A stretch of 64,000 bases of DNA, from the NCBI RefSeq assembly GCF_002797395.1, contig NZ_KZ454943.1:2775871-2839870 (forward strand), written 5' to 3'. Each line of letters begins with the position of its first letter. The stretch's first letter is position 1. Positions 1 through 8,330 of this stretch are shown piece by piece. This DNA is from Bacillus solitudinis. GTDB taxonomy: Bacteria; Bacillota; Bacilli; Bacillales; Bacillaceae_D. The notes beneath the pieces were generated by a model, which was given only the letters and a program-made list of their open reading frames with translations, was not told where the DNA came from and did not search any database. The translations under genes and the position numbers were made by a program.

Positions 1-344
1 CAAATGACATATCCGTTATACTTGGTGTGAAAGGTCAATTAACAGGTCAAATCATTTGTTCCTTCTCAGAAGATACAGCGAAAAAGATTGTAGGAGCAAT
101 GATGGGTGGAATGATAATAGAGAATTTGGACGAAATGGGCTGGAGTGCTGTACAGGAATTCGGAAACTGGGTGGCAGGTACGACAGCTACAGAGCTCTCC
201 AAGGAAGAATGTATTATTGATGTCACGACTCCAATTGTGAACGAGGGTGAATCGAAATTTCATGCTGGAAGTCCATTTGTTACAGTACCATTAGATAGTT
301 CAATTGGTGGAATTGATGTTCATATTTCAGTAAAAGAGCAATAA
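1..344 (+). CDS. cheX: CheX-like chemotaxis phosphatase, C-terminal part
   Basis: The reading frame is open from the window edge, so the N-terminus lies outside; an internal GTG at 27 is not the real start. The visible part reads NDISVILGVKGQLTGQI, then a segment ending in a Gly-Met-rich helix, then EMGWSAVQEFGNWVAGT, the conserved E-x-x-N helix of the CheX/CheC phosphatase family. Known family role: dephosphorylation of CheY-P, or a related adaptation function. The call rests on this helix and on the overall fold pattern. A hairpin terminator follows immediately. Confidence 0.75.
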   Translation, partial: NDISVILGVKGQLTGQIICSFSEDTAKKIVGAMMGGMIIENLDEMGWSAVQEFGNWVAGTTATELSKEECIIDVTTPIVNEGESKFHAGSPFVTVPLDSSIGGIDVHISVKEQ

Positions 345-384
345 AAAAGCGAATTCGGTGGTGCTAATCATCGATTCGCTTTTT
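344..384 (+). terminator. Rho-independent terminator after cheX
   Basis: An 11-bp inverted repeat (AAAAAGCGAAT / ATTCGCTTTTT) begins at the last base of the stop codon and ends in a T run. Confidence 0.85.
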
Positions 385-516
385 ATTATTCTAAAAAAAG
401 GCTGGTTAGGTATATAACAATTAGTAGTAAACATTTCTATACAAAGACTTCATCAACGTGTAAAATAGTCTTTTAGGAATTTTGGTTAAAGTTTAGCAGG
501 CAAGGGAGATGAGAAC

Positions 517-2061
517 ATGTCTGATATTGTAGATGTTTCTAGATTTGAAAAAAAGATGATTATTCGAAACACTGAGGAAAAAGATTTTGATGCGCTTTTA
601 GAGATGCAAAAACTATGTTTTCCAAATATGGATCCATGGGAGCGAGAGCACTTACAAAGCCATATAAATATATTTAAAGAAGGTCAATTTTGTGTTGAAT
701 ATGATGGGGAGATTATTGGTTCATGCTCAAGTTTAATAATTAATTTTGATGAGTATGACGATCAGCATACATGGGATGAGATAACAGACAATGGTTATAT
801 TACAAACCATGACCCAGAAGGATTCAATCTCTACGGAATTGAAGTAATGGTTCATCCAAAGTATCGCCGTATGAAAATTGGTCGCCGGTTATATGAAGCA
901 AGAAAGGATCTTGCGCGGGAACTCAATTTAAAAAGTATAATTATCGGAGGAAGAATTCCGAATTATTATAAGCATGCTGATAAATTAACCCCACGTCAAT
1001 ATGTAGAAGAAGTTTCCTTTCATAATATTTTTGACCCTGTTTTGACGTTTCAAGTGATGAACGGTTTTACGTTAAAGCGGATTAATCAAAATTATTTGGA
1101 GGATGACAAAGCATCAATGCGTTATGCCACCTTAATGGAATGGAATAACATTGATTACCGTCCAACGACGCCAAAGCGCCAATTTAAAACAGCATTTCCA
1201 GTTAGAATTACGACGATTCAATATGAAATGAAAAAGATTTACTCATTTGAAGACTTTGCTGGGCAATGTGAGTATTATACGGATGTTGCTGCAAGTTATA
1301 ATTCTGATTTCGCTGTTTTTCCGGAAATCTTTACTTTGCAGCTATTATCATTTTTACCGGAAAAAAGCCCAAGCCAAGCGATTCGTCGTTTAACAGAATT
1401 TACAGAGGATTATATTGAATTATTTACGACTCTAGCAGTTAAATATAATGTCAATATTATCGGTGGGTCTCATTTCGTTGAAGAAGAAGGGAAGATTTAT
1501 AACATTGCTTATCTATTCCGTCGAAATGGAACAATTGAGAAGCAATATAAGCTTCATATAACACCAAATGAACGTAAATTTTGGGGGATTACAGGTGGAG
1601 ATAATGTCAATGTCTTTGATACGGATTGCGGAAAAATCGCTATTCAAATCTGCTACGATATTGAATTTCCAGAACTTGCGCGTATAGCTGTTGATAAAGG
1701 AGCAAATATAATCTTTACCCCTTTCTGTACAGATGATCGCCAAGGTTATTTACGTGTTCGTTATTGTTCACAGGCTAGAGCTATTGAAAATCAAGTATTC
1801 ACAGTTCTTTCGGGAACTGTAGGGAATTTATCTGAAGTTGAAAACATGGATATCCAATACGCCCAATCAGGGATATTTAGCCCATCTGATTTTACGTTTG
1901 CAAGAGATGGTATTGTTGGTGAGTGTAATCCTAATATCGAAACGGTTGTCGTAGGAGATGTTGATTTAGAAAGTTTAAGACGTCATCGTCGTGCAGGCAG
2001 TGTCAATCAATTACGGGATCGCCGACATGATATTTACAGTATTCTTTATAAGCAAGACTAG
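517..2061 (+). CDS. yhcX: Bifunctional GNAT acetyltransferase / nitrilase-family hydrolase (YhcX-like)
   Basis: A 514-residue two-domain protein, the same size as B. subtilis YhcX. Residues about 14-210 form a GNAT acetyltransferase domain with the acetyl-CoA loop HPKYRRMKIGRRLYE. Residues about 230-500 form a carbon-nitrogen hydrolase domain. The nitrilase triad is visible: Glu270 (FAVFPEIF), Lys345 (YKLHITPN) and Cys379 (IQICYDIEFPEL). The family hydrolyses C-N bonds of amides or nitriles in the cytoplasm; the natural substrate is not known to me. GGGAGATGAGAAC precedes the ATG. It stands alone between two terminators. Confidence 0.85.
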   Translation: MSDIVDVSRFEKKMIIRNTEEKDFDALLEMQKLCFPNMDPWEREHLQSHINIFKEGQFCVEYDGEIIGSCSSLIINFDEYDDQHTWDEITDNGYITNHDPEGFNLYGIEVMVHPKYRRMKIGRRLYEARKDLARELNLKSIIIGGRIPNYYKHADKLTPRQYVEEVSFHNIFDPVLTFQVMNGFTLKRINQNYLEDDKASMRYATLMEWNNIDYRPTTPKRQFKTAFPVRITTIQYEMKKIYSFEDFAGQCEYYTDVAASYNSDFAVFPEIFTLQLLSFLPEKSPSQAIRRLTEFTEDYIELFTTLAVKYNVNIIGGSHFVEEEGKIYNIAYLFRRNGTIEKQYKLHITPNERKFWGITGGDNVNVFDTDCGKIAIQICYDIEFPELARIAVDKGANIIFTPFCTDDRQGYLRVRYCSQARAIENQVFTVLSGTVGNLSEVENMDIQYAQSGIFSPSDFTFARDGIVGECNPNIETVVVGDVDLESLRRHRRAGSVNQLRDRRHDIYSILYKQD

Positions 2062-2105
2062 CAAAAAGGCTGTAACCTTAAGGATTAAAAGGTTACAGCC
2101 TTTTG
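2062..2105 (+). terminator. Terminator after yhcX
   Basis: A long hairpin (arms AAAAGGCTGTAACCTT and AAGGTTACAGCCTTTT) starts directly after the stop codon. Confidence 0.9.
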
Positions 2106-2160
2106 CGTTTACGAGGTTTACCTCTCTTCTTGGATGGAAACGATGATAATACATCTAGAA

Positions 2161-2315
2161 TAGAACAGGCTGTTCAAAACTACTATGTCTTAGTCTAACA
2201 TCACGATAAATGAAAAATGGTATGTACCTTGTTTAGTGGTGTTAAACAATTTTCTCTTACCTACAGATTAGTTTAATGTAAGAGGGAGTCCATCCTTTTT
2301 GAACAGCCTCTAGAA
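2161..2315. mobile_element. Probable 145-bp MITE with 13-bp terminal inverted repeats and TAGAA target duplication
   Basis: AGGCTGTTCAAAA at 2167-2179 is the exact reverse complement of TTTTGAACAGCCT at 2297-2309. Outside each end is one C (2166, 2310) and then TAGAA (2161-2165 and 2311-2315), the direct repeat expected of a target-site duplication. Two smaller inverted repeats lie inside: TAACATCAC/GTGGTGTTA (2196-2204/2236-2244) and CTCTTAC/GTAAGAG (2254-2260/2278-2284), so the element could fold into a three-way junction. It contains no ORF. It sits directly upstream of the ribosome-binding site of the next gene. Confidence 0.7.
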
Positions 2316-2328
2316 GGAGAGATATGTC

Positions 2329-2817
2329 ATGAGAATGGAAAAAGAAAAAACAGTACCTCCTTTATATTTAGCTGGTGCGCTGCTGCTTTGTTTAACGATA
2401 ATATTGATATATCAGAGTTTTTTTATAAAAGAAGAAGTGACGATGTGGCGTATTGAGCTTGTTGGATCTGACGAGACTTACGGCACGGGCGAGGTAGTTA
2501 ACCTTCAAATGTTTCTTGAGGATGAAGTAGGAATGCCTATTGAAGATGCAACGGTTCATCTTACGCTCGACAGACCTGATACTGTACATAACCTAGATAA
2601 AGTAATGCACCACGTCGAGGGGGGCCTGTATGAGAGAGAAGTAATTTTCTCTCTACCGGGACTCTGGATAGGAATGGTTGAAGTGAATAGAGGAAGAAAG
2701 ATTTACTTAAATCAATTTCTACTTAAAGTGGAGGGACCAATTATTTCGGAAGAGAAACGAGATCCAGCGGATAATTTTAATTCAAACCAACCAGAAGCAG
2801 AGAAATTCTTCAAATGA
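2329..2817 (+). CDS. Membrane-anchored YtkA/FixH-like protein
   Basis: A 162-residue protein with one N-terminal membrane segment (about residues 10-30) and an outside beta-sandwich domain (about 38-140). That domain carries the pattern typical of YtkA-like proteins: YGTGEVVNLQMFLED, then PIEDATVHLTL, then GGLYEREVIFSLPGLW. The hydrophilic tail is rich in Asn, Glu and Pro. YtkA-like domains are found in exported proteins, some linked to copper or respiratory chain assembly; the role here is not evident from neighbours. AAGGAGAG (2314-2321) precedes the ATG and overlaps the right edge of the MITE, so the insertion may have supplied or replaced the promoter. Confidence 0.65.
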   Translation: MRMEKEKTVPPLYLAGALLLCLTIILIYQSFFIKEEVTMWRIELVGSDETYGTGEVVNLQMFLEDEVGMPIEDATVHLTLDRPDTVHNLDKVMHHVEGGLYEREVIFSLPGLWIGMVEVNRGRKIYLNQFLLKVEGPIISEEKRDPADNFNSNQPEAEKFFK

Positions 2818-2914
2818 TAGAGAGGAGAAGGTAGACTTACCTAGCTTTTTCTTCATTCTCCGTTTAAATTGCGATATGATATATAGTAGTGATTTAAAAA
2901 GGGAGAGAAGTCAA

Positions 2915-4135
2915 TTGTCAAGCTCGCACGTAACAGGAAGCTTTCAACTTATGAAATCTTTAAATCGTTCGGTCATCTTAAATACAATTCGTCAATATGG
3001 ACAGATTTCAAGGGCTGATATTGCTAAAAAGACGAAACTAACCCCTCCAACTGTAACTAATATTGTCGGGGAATTATTAGAAGCAGGTCTTGTGAGAGAG
3101 AGTGAAGTCGGGGAATCAAAAGGTGGTAGAAAGCCCATATTACTAACCATAGCTTCAAAGCACTCTTTTATCATCGGCCTAGATGTTGGGGGTCATCATG
3201 TACGTGCAATTTTAACAGATTTAAATGCAGAGATTGAAATACAGCAAACAGTTGAGCTACCATCTCGTTTGGATAAAGAAATATTACTTCAAAATTTAGT
3301 ATCTATTATTGGAAAGTTGCTGGCTGAAACATCAATTCCAAAAGAAAAGCTACTTGGAATTGGTGTTGGCATGCATGGGATTGTTAATTATCAAAAAGGG
3401 GTCTCTGTATTTGCACCTAATTTTAATTTAACAGATATCCCGATAAAAGAGCACTTAGAAGACCATTTTTCTTTACCGACCTATGTTGAAAACGATGCAA
3501 GAGCATTAGCATTAGGTGAAGCTTGGTTTGGAAATGGACGTGATATAGATAATGTAATTTGTATTAACGTGGGGACCGGAATTGGAGCTGGGATTATCTT
3601 AAATCATGAGCTTTTTCACGGGGAAAATGGAATCGCTGGTGAGTTTGGACATATGATTGTTGATTTAAATGGGAAAAAGTGTACATGCGGGAGCTATGGT
3701 TGCTTACAAACGATCGCAAGTGGTGGGATGTTACGAGAGCATGCGTTAAAGGAAATTGCTTTAGGGAGAAAAACGAAAATTATTGAAAAGGTTGGGGCAC
3801 AAACGGATTTAATTACTGGCTCACTCATCCATCAATGTGCGTTAGAAGGGGATAATCTCTCAATCCAAGTTTTGGAAGAAACAGGCAGGTATTTGGGGGT
3901 AGGAGTGACGAACTTAATTAATCTTATGAACCCTAATAGAATTATTATTGGTGGAGGTGTTTCAAAAGCAGGGGACTTTATTCTTGAACCGATTCGAGAA
4001 GTAGTCAAACATCGTGCTCTTACTCCAAAAGCAAGAGAAACTGAGATCGTTATATCTAAGCTAGGTGAGTACGGAACTGTAATAGGGGCAATAACGCTTG
4101 TCCTTAAAAATATTTTTTCTCCGCATGTTTCATGA
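2915..4135 (+). CDS. ROK-family transcriptional repressor (XylR/NagC type), likely of the galactose genes
   Basis: The N-terminal winged helix (SRADIAKKTKLTPPTVTNIV) is followed by a ROK sugar-kinase-like domain with ATP-binding GLDVGGHHVRAIL, the GTGIGAGII motif and the zinc site CTCGSYGC. I chose the TTG at 2915 because AAAAGGGAGAGAAG lies at the right distance; an ATG at 2876 has no such site. This gives 406 residues, normal for ROK repressors. ROK repressors are usually released by a sugar ligand. Placement just ahead of galK-galE suggests control of galactose use (inference). Confidence 0.8.
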   Translation: MSSSHVTGSFQLMKSLNRSVILNTIRQYGQISRADIAKKTKLTPPTVTNIVGELLEAGLVRESEVGESKGGRKPILLTIASKHSFIIGLDVGGHHVRAILTDLNAEIEIQQTVELPSRLDKEILLQNLVSIIGKLLAETSIPKEKLLGIGVGMHGIVNYQKGVSVFAPNFNLTDIPIKEHLEDHFSLPTYVENDARALALGEAWFGNGRDIDNVICINVGTGIGAGIILNHELFHGENGIAGEFGHMIVDLNGKKCTCGSYGCLQTIASGGMLREHALKEIALGRKTKIIEKVGAQTDLITGSLIHQCALEGDNLSIQVLEETGRYLGVGVTNLINLMNPNRIIIGGGVSKAGDFILEPIREVVKHRALTPKARETEIVISKLGEYGTVIGAITLVLKNIFSPHVS

Positions 4136-4150
4136 AAACGGAGGCTATAG

Positions 4151-4179
4151 AAAAACCACTGCGCATAAGTGGTTTTTTT
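4151..4179 (+). terminator. Terminator after the ROK gene
   Basis: Stem AAAAACCACT / AGTGGTTTTT followed by T residues. A TATAAT box (4184-4189) lies a few bases on and may serve galK. Confidence 0.85.
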
Positions 4180-4183
4180 ATGT

Positions 4184-4216
4184 TATAATCTTAATAAATT
4201 AATTTAATTAAGTTAA
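4184..4216 (+). promoter_or_regulatory. Candidate galK -10 box and AT-rich operator
   Basis: TATAAT at 4184-4189 is followed by an imperfect AT-rich palindrome at 4191-4216 that starts TTAATAAATTAAT and ends AATTAAGTTAA. The core AAATTAATTTA recurs upstream of galT at 10159-10169. Position between the -10 box and the ribosome site fits a repressor operator. No good -35 box was seen. Confidence 0.4.
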
Positions 4217-4232
4217 GGGCGAGGTGTTAGAG

Positions 4233-5417
4233 ATGTCAAATCAACAGGCATTACTAGAACAATTTCAGGTGACTTTCTCTCCAAATGATAAGAAAACTAG
4301 ACTATTCTTTGCTCCCGGTCGAGTGAATCTTATTGGCGAGCATACTGATTATAATGGTGGTTATGTATTTCCAGCAGCTTTAACAATTGGTACGTATATG
4401 GTGATTCGCGAGCGTGAAGATGGGATGTTCCATTTAGCAAGTACAAATTTCGAACAAAAAATTTCGTTTTCAATAGAAGAACTCTCCTATAAAACAGAGG
4501 ATGATTGGGGTAATTATCCGAAGGGAATTATTCGGGAATTAGTGGATGCGCATGTATCTATAAAAGGAGCAGATATTTTATTTGAAGGGACAATTCCGAA
4601 CGGAGCAGGTCTTTCATCATCAGCTTCAATTGGAATGGTAACAGCTTTTGGATTAGCAGCGTTAGCTAATGCATCAATTTCTCGAGTTGAACTGGCAAAG
4701 CTGTGCCAACGAATGGAAAATCATTTTATCGGAGTCAATAGTGGGATTATGGACCAGTATGCAGTAGGACTTTGTAAAGAAAAGCATGCGATTTATCTAA
4801 ACACAATGACAATGCATGCGGAAGATGTACCATTAGAGTTGCACGGTCATAAAATCGTTATTACGAACACAAATAAACGTAGAGGTTTAGCGGATTCAAA
4901 ATATAATGAGCGTAGAGCGGAATGTGAAGAAGCATTAGCAAGAATTCAAAAAGAAATGCCTTCTGTTCAAACCCTCAGTGATTTAACGGAATTAGAGCTC
5001 CCTACCATCGAAAATTTAATAGCTGATGAATGTTTATTTCGCCGTGCAAAGCATGTTATAACTGAAAATAAGCGTACAAATGATGCAAAAGAGGCACTTG
5101 AAGCTGGAGACCTTCAATTATTTGGTCAACAAATGATTGGATCTCATGTTTCTTTAAGAGATGATTACGAAGTAACAGGTAAGGAATTAGATTCATTATT
5201 TGATGCGCAACGTCAAGTAAATGGCTGTGTAGGAACCAGAATGACGGGAGCGGGTTTTGGTGGTTGTACAGTAAGTTTGGTTAAAGAGGAAGCTGTTTTA
5301 GCTTTTCAGGATGAGGTAAAGCACAAGTATGAAGTCGAAACTGGGCTCGTACCGACTTTTTATATTTGTGAAGCTGGAAATGGTGTTCATGAGATTCAGA
5401 TGGAGGTGCAAGGCTAA
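4233..5417 (+). CDS. galK: Galactokinase
   Basis: GHMP kinase of 394 residues that phosphorylates galactose to galactose-1-phosphate with ATP, the first Leloir step. It has the galactokinase signature GRVNLIGEHTDYNGG near the N-terminus, the ATP loop PNGAGLSSSASI, and the C-terminal MTGAGFGGCTVSLV. The ATG at 4233 is preceded by AAGGGCGAGG at 8 bases; the frame extends upstream only to a GTG inside that site. The stop codon overlaps the galE start (TAATG), so the two are translationally coupled. Confidence 0.95.
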   Translation: MSNQQALLEQFQVTFSPNDKKTRLFFAPGRVNLIGEHTDYNGGYVFPAALTIGTYMVIREREDGMFHLASTNFEQKISFSIEELSYKTEDDWGNYPKGIIRELVDAHVSIKGADILFEGTIPNGAGLSSSASIGMVTAFGLAALANASISRVELAKLCQRMENHFIGVNSGIMDQYAVGLCKEKHAIYLNTMTMHAEDVPLELHGHKIVITNTNKRRGLADSKYNERRAECEEALARIQKEMPSVQTLSDLTELELPTIENLIADECLFRRAKHVITENKRTNDAKEALEAGDLQLFGQQMIGSHVSLRDDYEVTGKELDSLFDAQRQVNGCVGTRMTGAGFGGCTVSLVKEEAVLAFQDEVKHKYEVETGLVPTFYICEAGNGVHEIQMEVQG

Positions 5418-6406
5418 TGGCAATATTAATAACTGGTGGAGCAGGCTATATTGGAAGTCATACCGTCCTTTATTTTCTCGATCAAGGAGAGGATGTTATC
5501 GTTCTTGATAATCTAGATAAAGGACATCAGCAAGCCATTCTAGGAGCAACGTTTTATCAGGGATCTCTTCAAGATGAAGCCTTGTTAGACAATTTATTTT
5601 CTAAGCATGATATTGAAGCAGTCGTTCACTTTGCTGCGTCCTCTTTAGTTGGTGAGAGCGTCGTGAAACCGCTTGAGTATTATGAAAATAATGTCATTGC
5701 TACGCACTCACTTGTTAAGCAAATGGTGAAGCATCAAGTAAAAAATATTGTCTTTTCATCAACAGCAGCGACATATGGAGAGCCAACCTCTATCCCAATT
5801 AAGGAAAGTGACCCTACTAATCCAACAAGTCCTTATGGTGAAACTAAGCTCGCTATTGAAAAGCTTTTCCGTTGGTGCGACGGGGCCTACGGATTAAAAT
5901 CTGTTAGCTTACGATACTTTAATGCAGCAGGAGCAGATCCTAAAGGACGAATCGGGGAGGACCATACTCCAGAGTCACATTTGATTCCGATTGTTCTTCA
6001 AGTGGCACTTGGTCAAAGAGATAGTGTCCATATCTTTGGCGAAGACTATCAAACAGAAGATGGCAGCTGTGTAAGGGATTATATCCATGTAATGGACTTA
6101 GCAGAAGCACATTATTTAGCACTACAAAAACTACGTCGGGATAAAAAAACGGCGGTTTATAACCTAGGAAATGGAACCGGCTTTTCCGTTAAAGAGGTGA
6201 TTGAAACATGCCGAAGCGTGACCGGTCATTCAATTCCAGCAGTTGTTTCTGAGCGTAGACCAGGAGATCCTGCAACCTTAATTGCCTCAGCTGATTTAGC
6301 TCAAGATGAGCTTGGATGGACTCCGAGGTATAATAAATTAGATGCCATCGTGGAGCATGCTTGGAATTGGCATAAATCTAGGCCGCTTGGGTATGGAAAT
6401 TTCTAA
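5417..6406 (+). CDS. galE: UDP-glucose 4-epimerase
   Basis: Short-chain dehydrogenase-type epimerase of 329 residues that interconverts UDP-galactose and UDP-glucose. It has the NAD motif GGAGYIGSH at the N-terminus, the catalytic Ser/Thr region SSTAATYGEP, the YGETK Tyr-Lys pair at about 149-153, and RYFNAAGAD. The ATG overlaps the galK stop by one base, so this is a two-gene transcript. A long hairpin follows. Confidence 0.95.
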   Translation: MAILITGGAGYIGSHTVLYFLDQGEDVIVLDNLDKGHQQAILGATFYQGSLQDEALLDNLFSKHDIEAVVHFAASSLVGESVVKPLEYYENNVIATHSLVKQMVKHQVKNIVFSSTAATYGEPTSIPIKESDPTNPTSPYGETKLAIEKLFRWCDGAYGLKSVSLRYFNAAGADPKGRIGEDHTPESHLIPIVLQVALGQRDSVHIFGEDYQTEDGSCVRDYIHVMDLAEAHYLALQKLRRDKKTAVYNLGNGTGFSVKEVIETCRSVTGHSIPAVVSERRPGDPATLIASADLAQDELGWTPRYNKLDAIVEHAWNWHKSRPLGYGNF

Positions 6407-6472
6407 CTTGTTGGTGACTCCTTTCCAATATCCTCTGACTCGATTATAATGACTATGTAGTTAATTCGTTCG

Positions 6473-6540
6473 AAAAAAAAGACTGCAGTAGCCAACAGAT
6501 TATACTTCTAGTCCTGTTGAGCTGTTGTAGTCTTTCTTTG
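6473..6540 (+). terminator. Terminator after galE
   Basis: AAAGACTGCAGTAG (from 6478) pairs with CTGTTGTAGTCTTT (to 6535) using some G-U pairs, with an inner CAACAG/CTGTTG stem. A T-rich stretch follows. Confidence 0.7.
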
Positions 6541-6558
6541 TCTAAAGTTAGGGGGATT

Positions 6559-8232
6559 ATGATGGCCCATACATTTTCTGGGGAAATGAGAAATCATTAC
6601 ATATATGAATTAAAAGATAATGAATTTGACGTACTCATTATAGGTGGAGGGATTACGGGGGCGGGAGTGGCATTAGATGCACAAGCTCGTGGCTTGAAAA
6701 CAGTTCTCATCGAAATGCAGGATTTTGCAGCGGGTACATCAAGCCGAACAACGAAACTTAATCACAGTGGATTACACTACTTGAAGCAGTTTGATGTAAA
6801 GCTGATCTCAGAGGTAGGGAAAGAACGTGCAATTATTCACGAAAATGCGCCTCATGTCACAACACCCATGTGGGTGCTTTTACCATTTTATAAAAATGGT
6901 AATTTTGGCAAGTTATCAACTTCGCTAGGGTTGAAAATGTATGATAATTTAGTTGAGGTTCGAAAAGAAGAACGAAGATTTATACTAAATAAGAAAAAAA
7001 CGACCGAAAAAGAACCTCTTTTAAAACAAGAAAAGTTAAAAGGATCTGGTCTATATGTTGAGTACCGTACAGATGACGCGCGACTAACAATCGAAGTCCT
7101 TAAGGAAGCAGTTCGGCATGGCGTAAAAGCCGTGAATTATGCAAAGGTTGAATCGTTCTTGTATAAGGAAGGTCGAGCGGTTGGAGTCGTTATCGTTGAT
7201 CAACGCTCTGGGGAAGCTTTTAAAGTTTATGCCAAAAAGATAGTAAATGCTTCTGGACCATGGGTAGATACGTTGCGAGAGCAAGATCGTTCAAAAGAAA
7301 AGAAACAATTAAAGCTATCAAAGGGTGTTCATCTTGTCTTTAATCACACTAGATTTCCAATCCAACAAGCAATTTACTTTGATGCGGATAAAGAAGGCCA
7401 GATGATGTTTGCTATCCCTAGAGACGGGAAAACATATGTTGGGACCACCGAGACGTTGTATGAAAATCATATTGCAGAACCGCGGATGACTGAATCGGAT
7501 CGAGATTATGTACTATCATCTATTAACGAAATGTTTCCAATGGTGAAACTATGCTCACAGGATATTGTATCGAGTTGGGCAGGTTTACGCCCACTCATCT
7601 TTGAACCGGGGAAAAAAGAATCTGAACTCTCAAAAAAGGATGAACTCTTTGTTTCTGAGTCAGGGCTTGTCTCGATTGTAGCAGGAAAGTTAACAGGCTA
7701 TCGGAAAATGGCTGAGCGAGTTGTAGATTTGATTGTAAAGGATTTAAGAGGAAACTTTGTCTGTGAAACGGATTCAATTACGCTTTCTGGTGGTCATGTT
7801 GGTGGAGCTACAGGATTTGAGAGTTTTAGGAAGACTAAAATAGCTGAGGGGCAGATGCTAGGCTTAGAGACAGGAAGAGCAGAAGAGTTAGTTCAGAGAT
7901 ATGGATCTAATGTCTCAAAAATATATGCAAGAATGAAAACAAACAAGAAACAGTCGGAAGCATTTCACCTTCCATCATCGCTTTTAGCTGAACTAAGGTA
8001 TGGAATTGAGGAAGAAATGGTTATTACTCCTTTAGACTTTTTTCTGCGACGAACAGGTGCTGTTTTTTTTCAATTAGACTGGGTTGAAAAATGGAAAGTC
8101 TCGATCCTCCGTTATTTTAGGGATTTATTTGAGTGGAACGAGGAAGAATTAGCAAAAAATGAAGCTGAACTTGCAAAAGAAATCTTTTTTGCAAAAACAG
8201 CTATACCTGACGAAGTTGAACATAAACATTAA
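6559..8232 (+). CDS. glpD: FAD-dependent glycerol-3-phosphate dehydrogenase (GlpD family)
   Basis: A 557-residue flavoprotein of the GlpD family, which oxidises glycerol-3-phosphate to dihydroxyacetone phosphate at the membrane and passes electrons to quinone. FAD-binding FDVLIIGGGITGAGVALDAQ lies near residue 22, and GTSSRTTKLNHSGLHYLKQ replaces the usual K-L-V-H-G-G-L-R-Y-L-K-Q. VEYRTDDARLTIEV, ASGPWVD and AGKLTGYRKMAE are conserved. AGGGGG precedes ATG 6559; the frame continues upstream into the galE terminator, so that extension is rejected. Its place inside the galactose cluster is unusual, and no glpF or glpK is nearby. The Gly-to-Ser change could affect activity or mark a paralogue. 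Confidence 0.85.
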   Translation: MMAHTFSGEMRNHYIYELKDNEFDVLIIGGGITGAGVALDAQARGLKTVLIEMQDFAAGTSSRTTKLNHSGLHYLKQFDVKLISEVGKERAIIHENAPHVTTPMWVLLPFYKNGNFGKLSTSLGLKMYDNLVEVRKEERRFILNKKKTTEKEPLLKQEKLKGSGLYVEYRTDDARLTIEVLKEAVRHGVKAVNYAKVESFLYKEGRAVGVVIVDQRSGEAFKVYAKKIVNASGPWVDTLREQDRSKEKKQLKLSKGVHLVFNHTRFPIQQAIYFDADKEGQMMFAIPRDGKTYVGTTETLYENHIAEPRMTESDRDYVLSSINEMFPMVKLCSQDIVSSWAGLRPLIFEPGKKESELSKKDELFVSESGLVSIVAGKLTGYRKMAERVVDLIVKDLRGNFVCETDSITLSGGHVGGATGFESFRKTKIAEGQMLGLETGRAEELVQRYGSNVSKIYARMKTNKKQSEAFHLPSSLLAELRYGIEEEMVITPLDFFLRRTGAVFFQLDWVEKWKVSILRYFRDLFEWNEEELAKNEAELAKEIFFAKTAIPDEVEHKH

Positions 8233-8330
8233 TAGTCTTGACTTTATTCTACGTTTTATAAAGGATTTTATTAGAATACGTGGAATTGTTAAACGTATAG
8301 GTTGTTACTAGGCTGTTAGGAGGAGATTGG

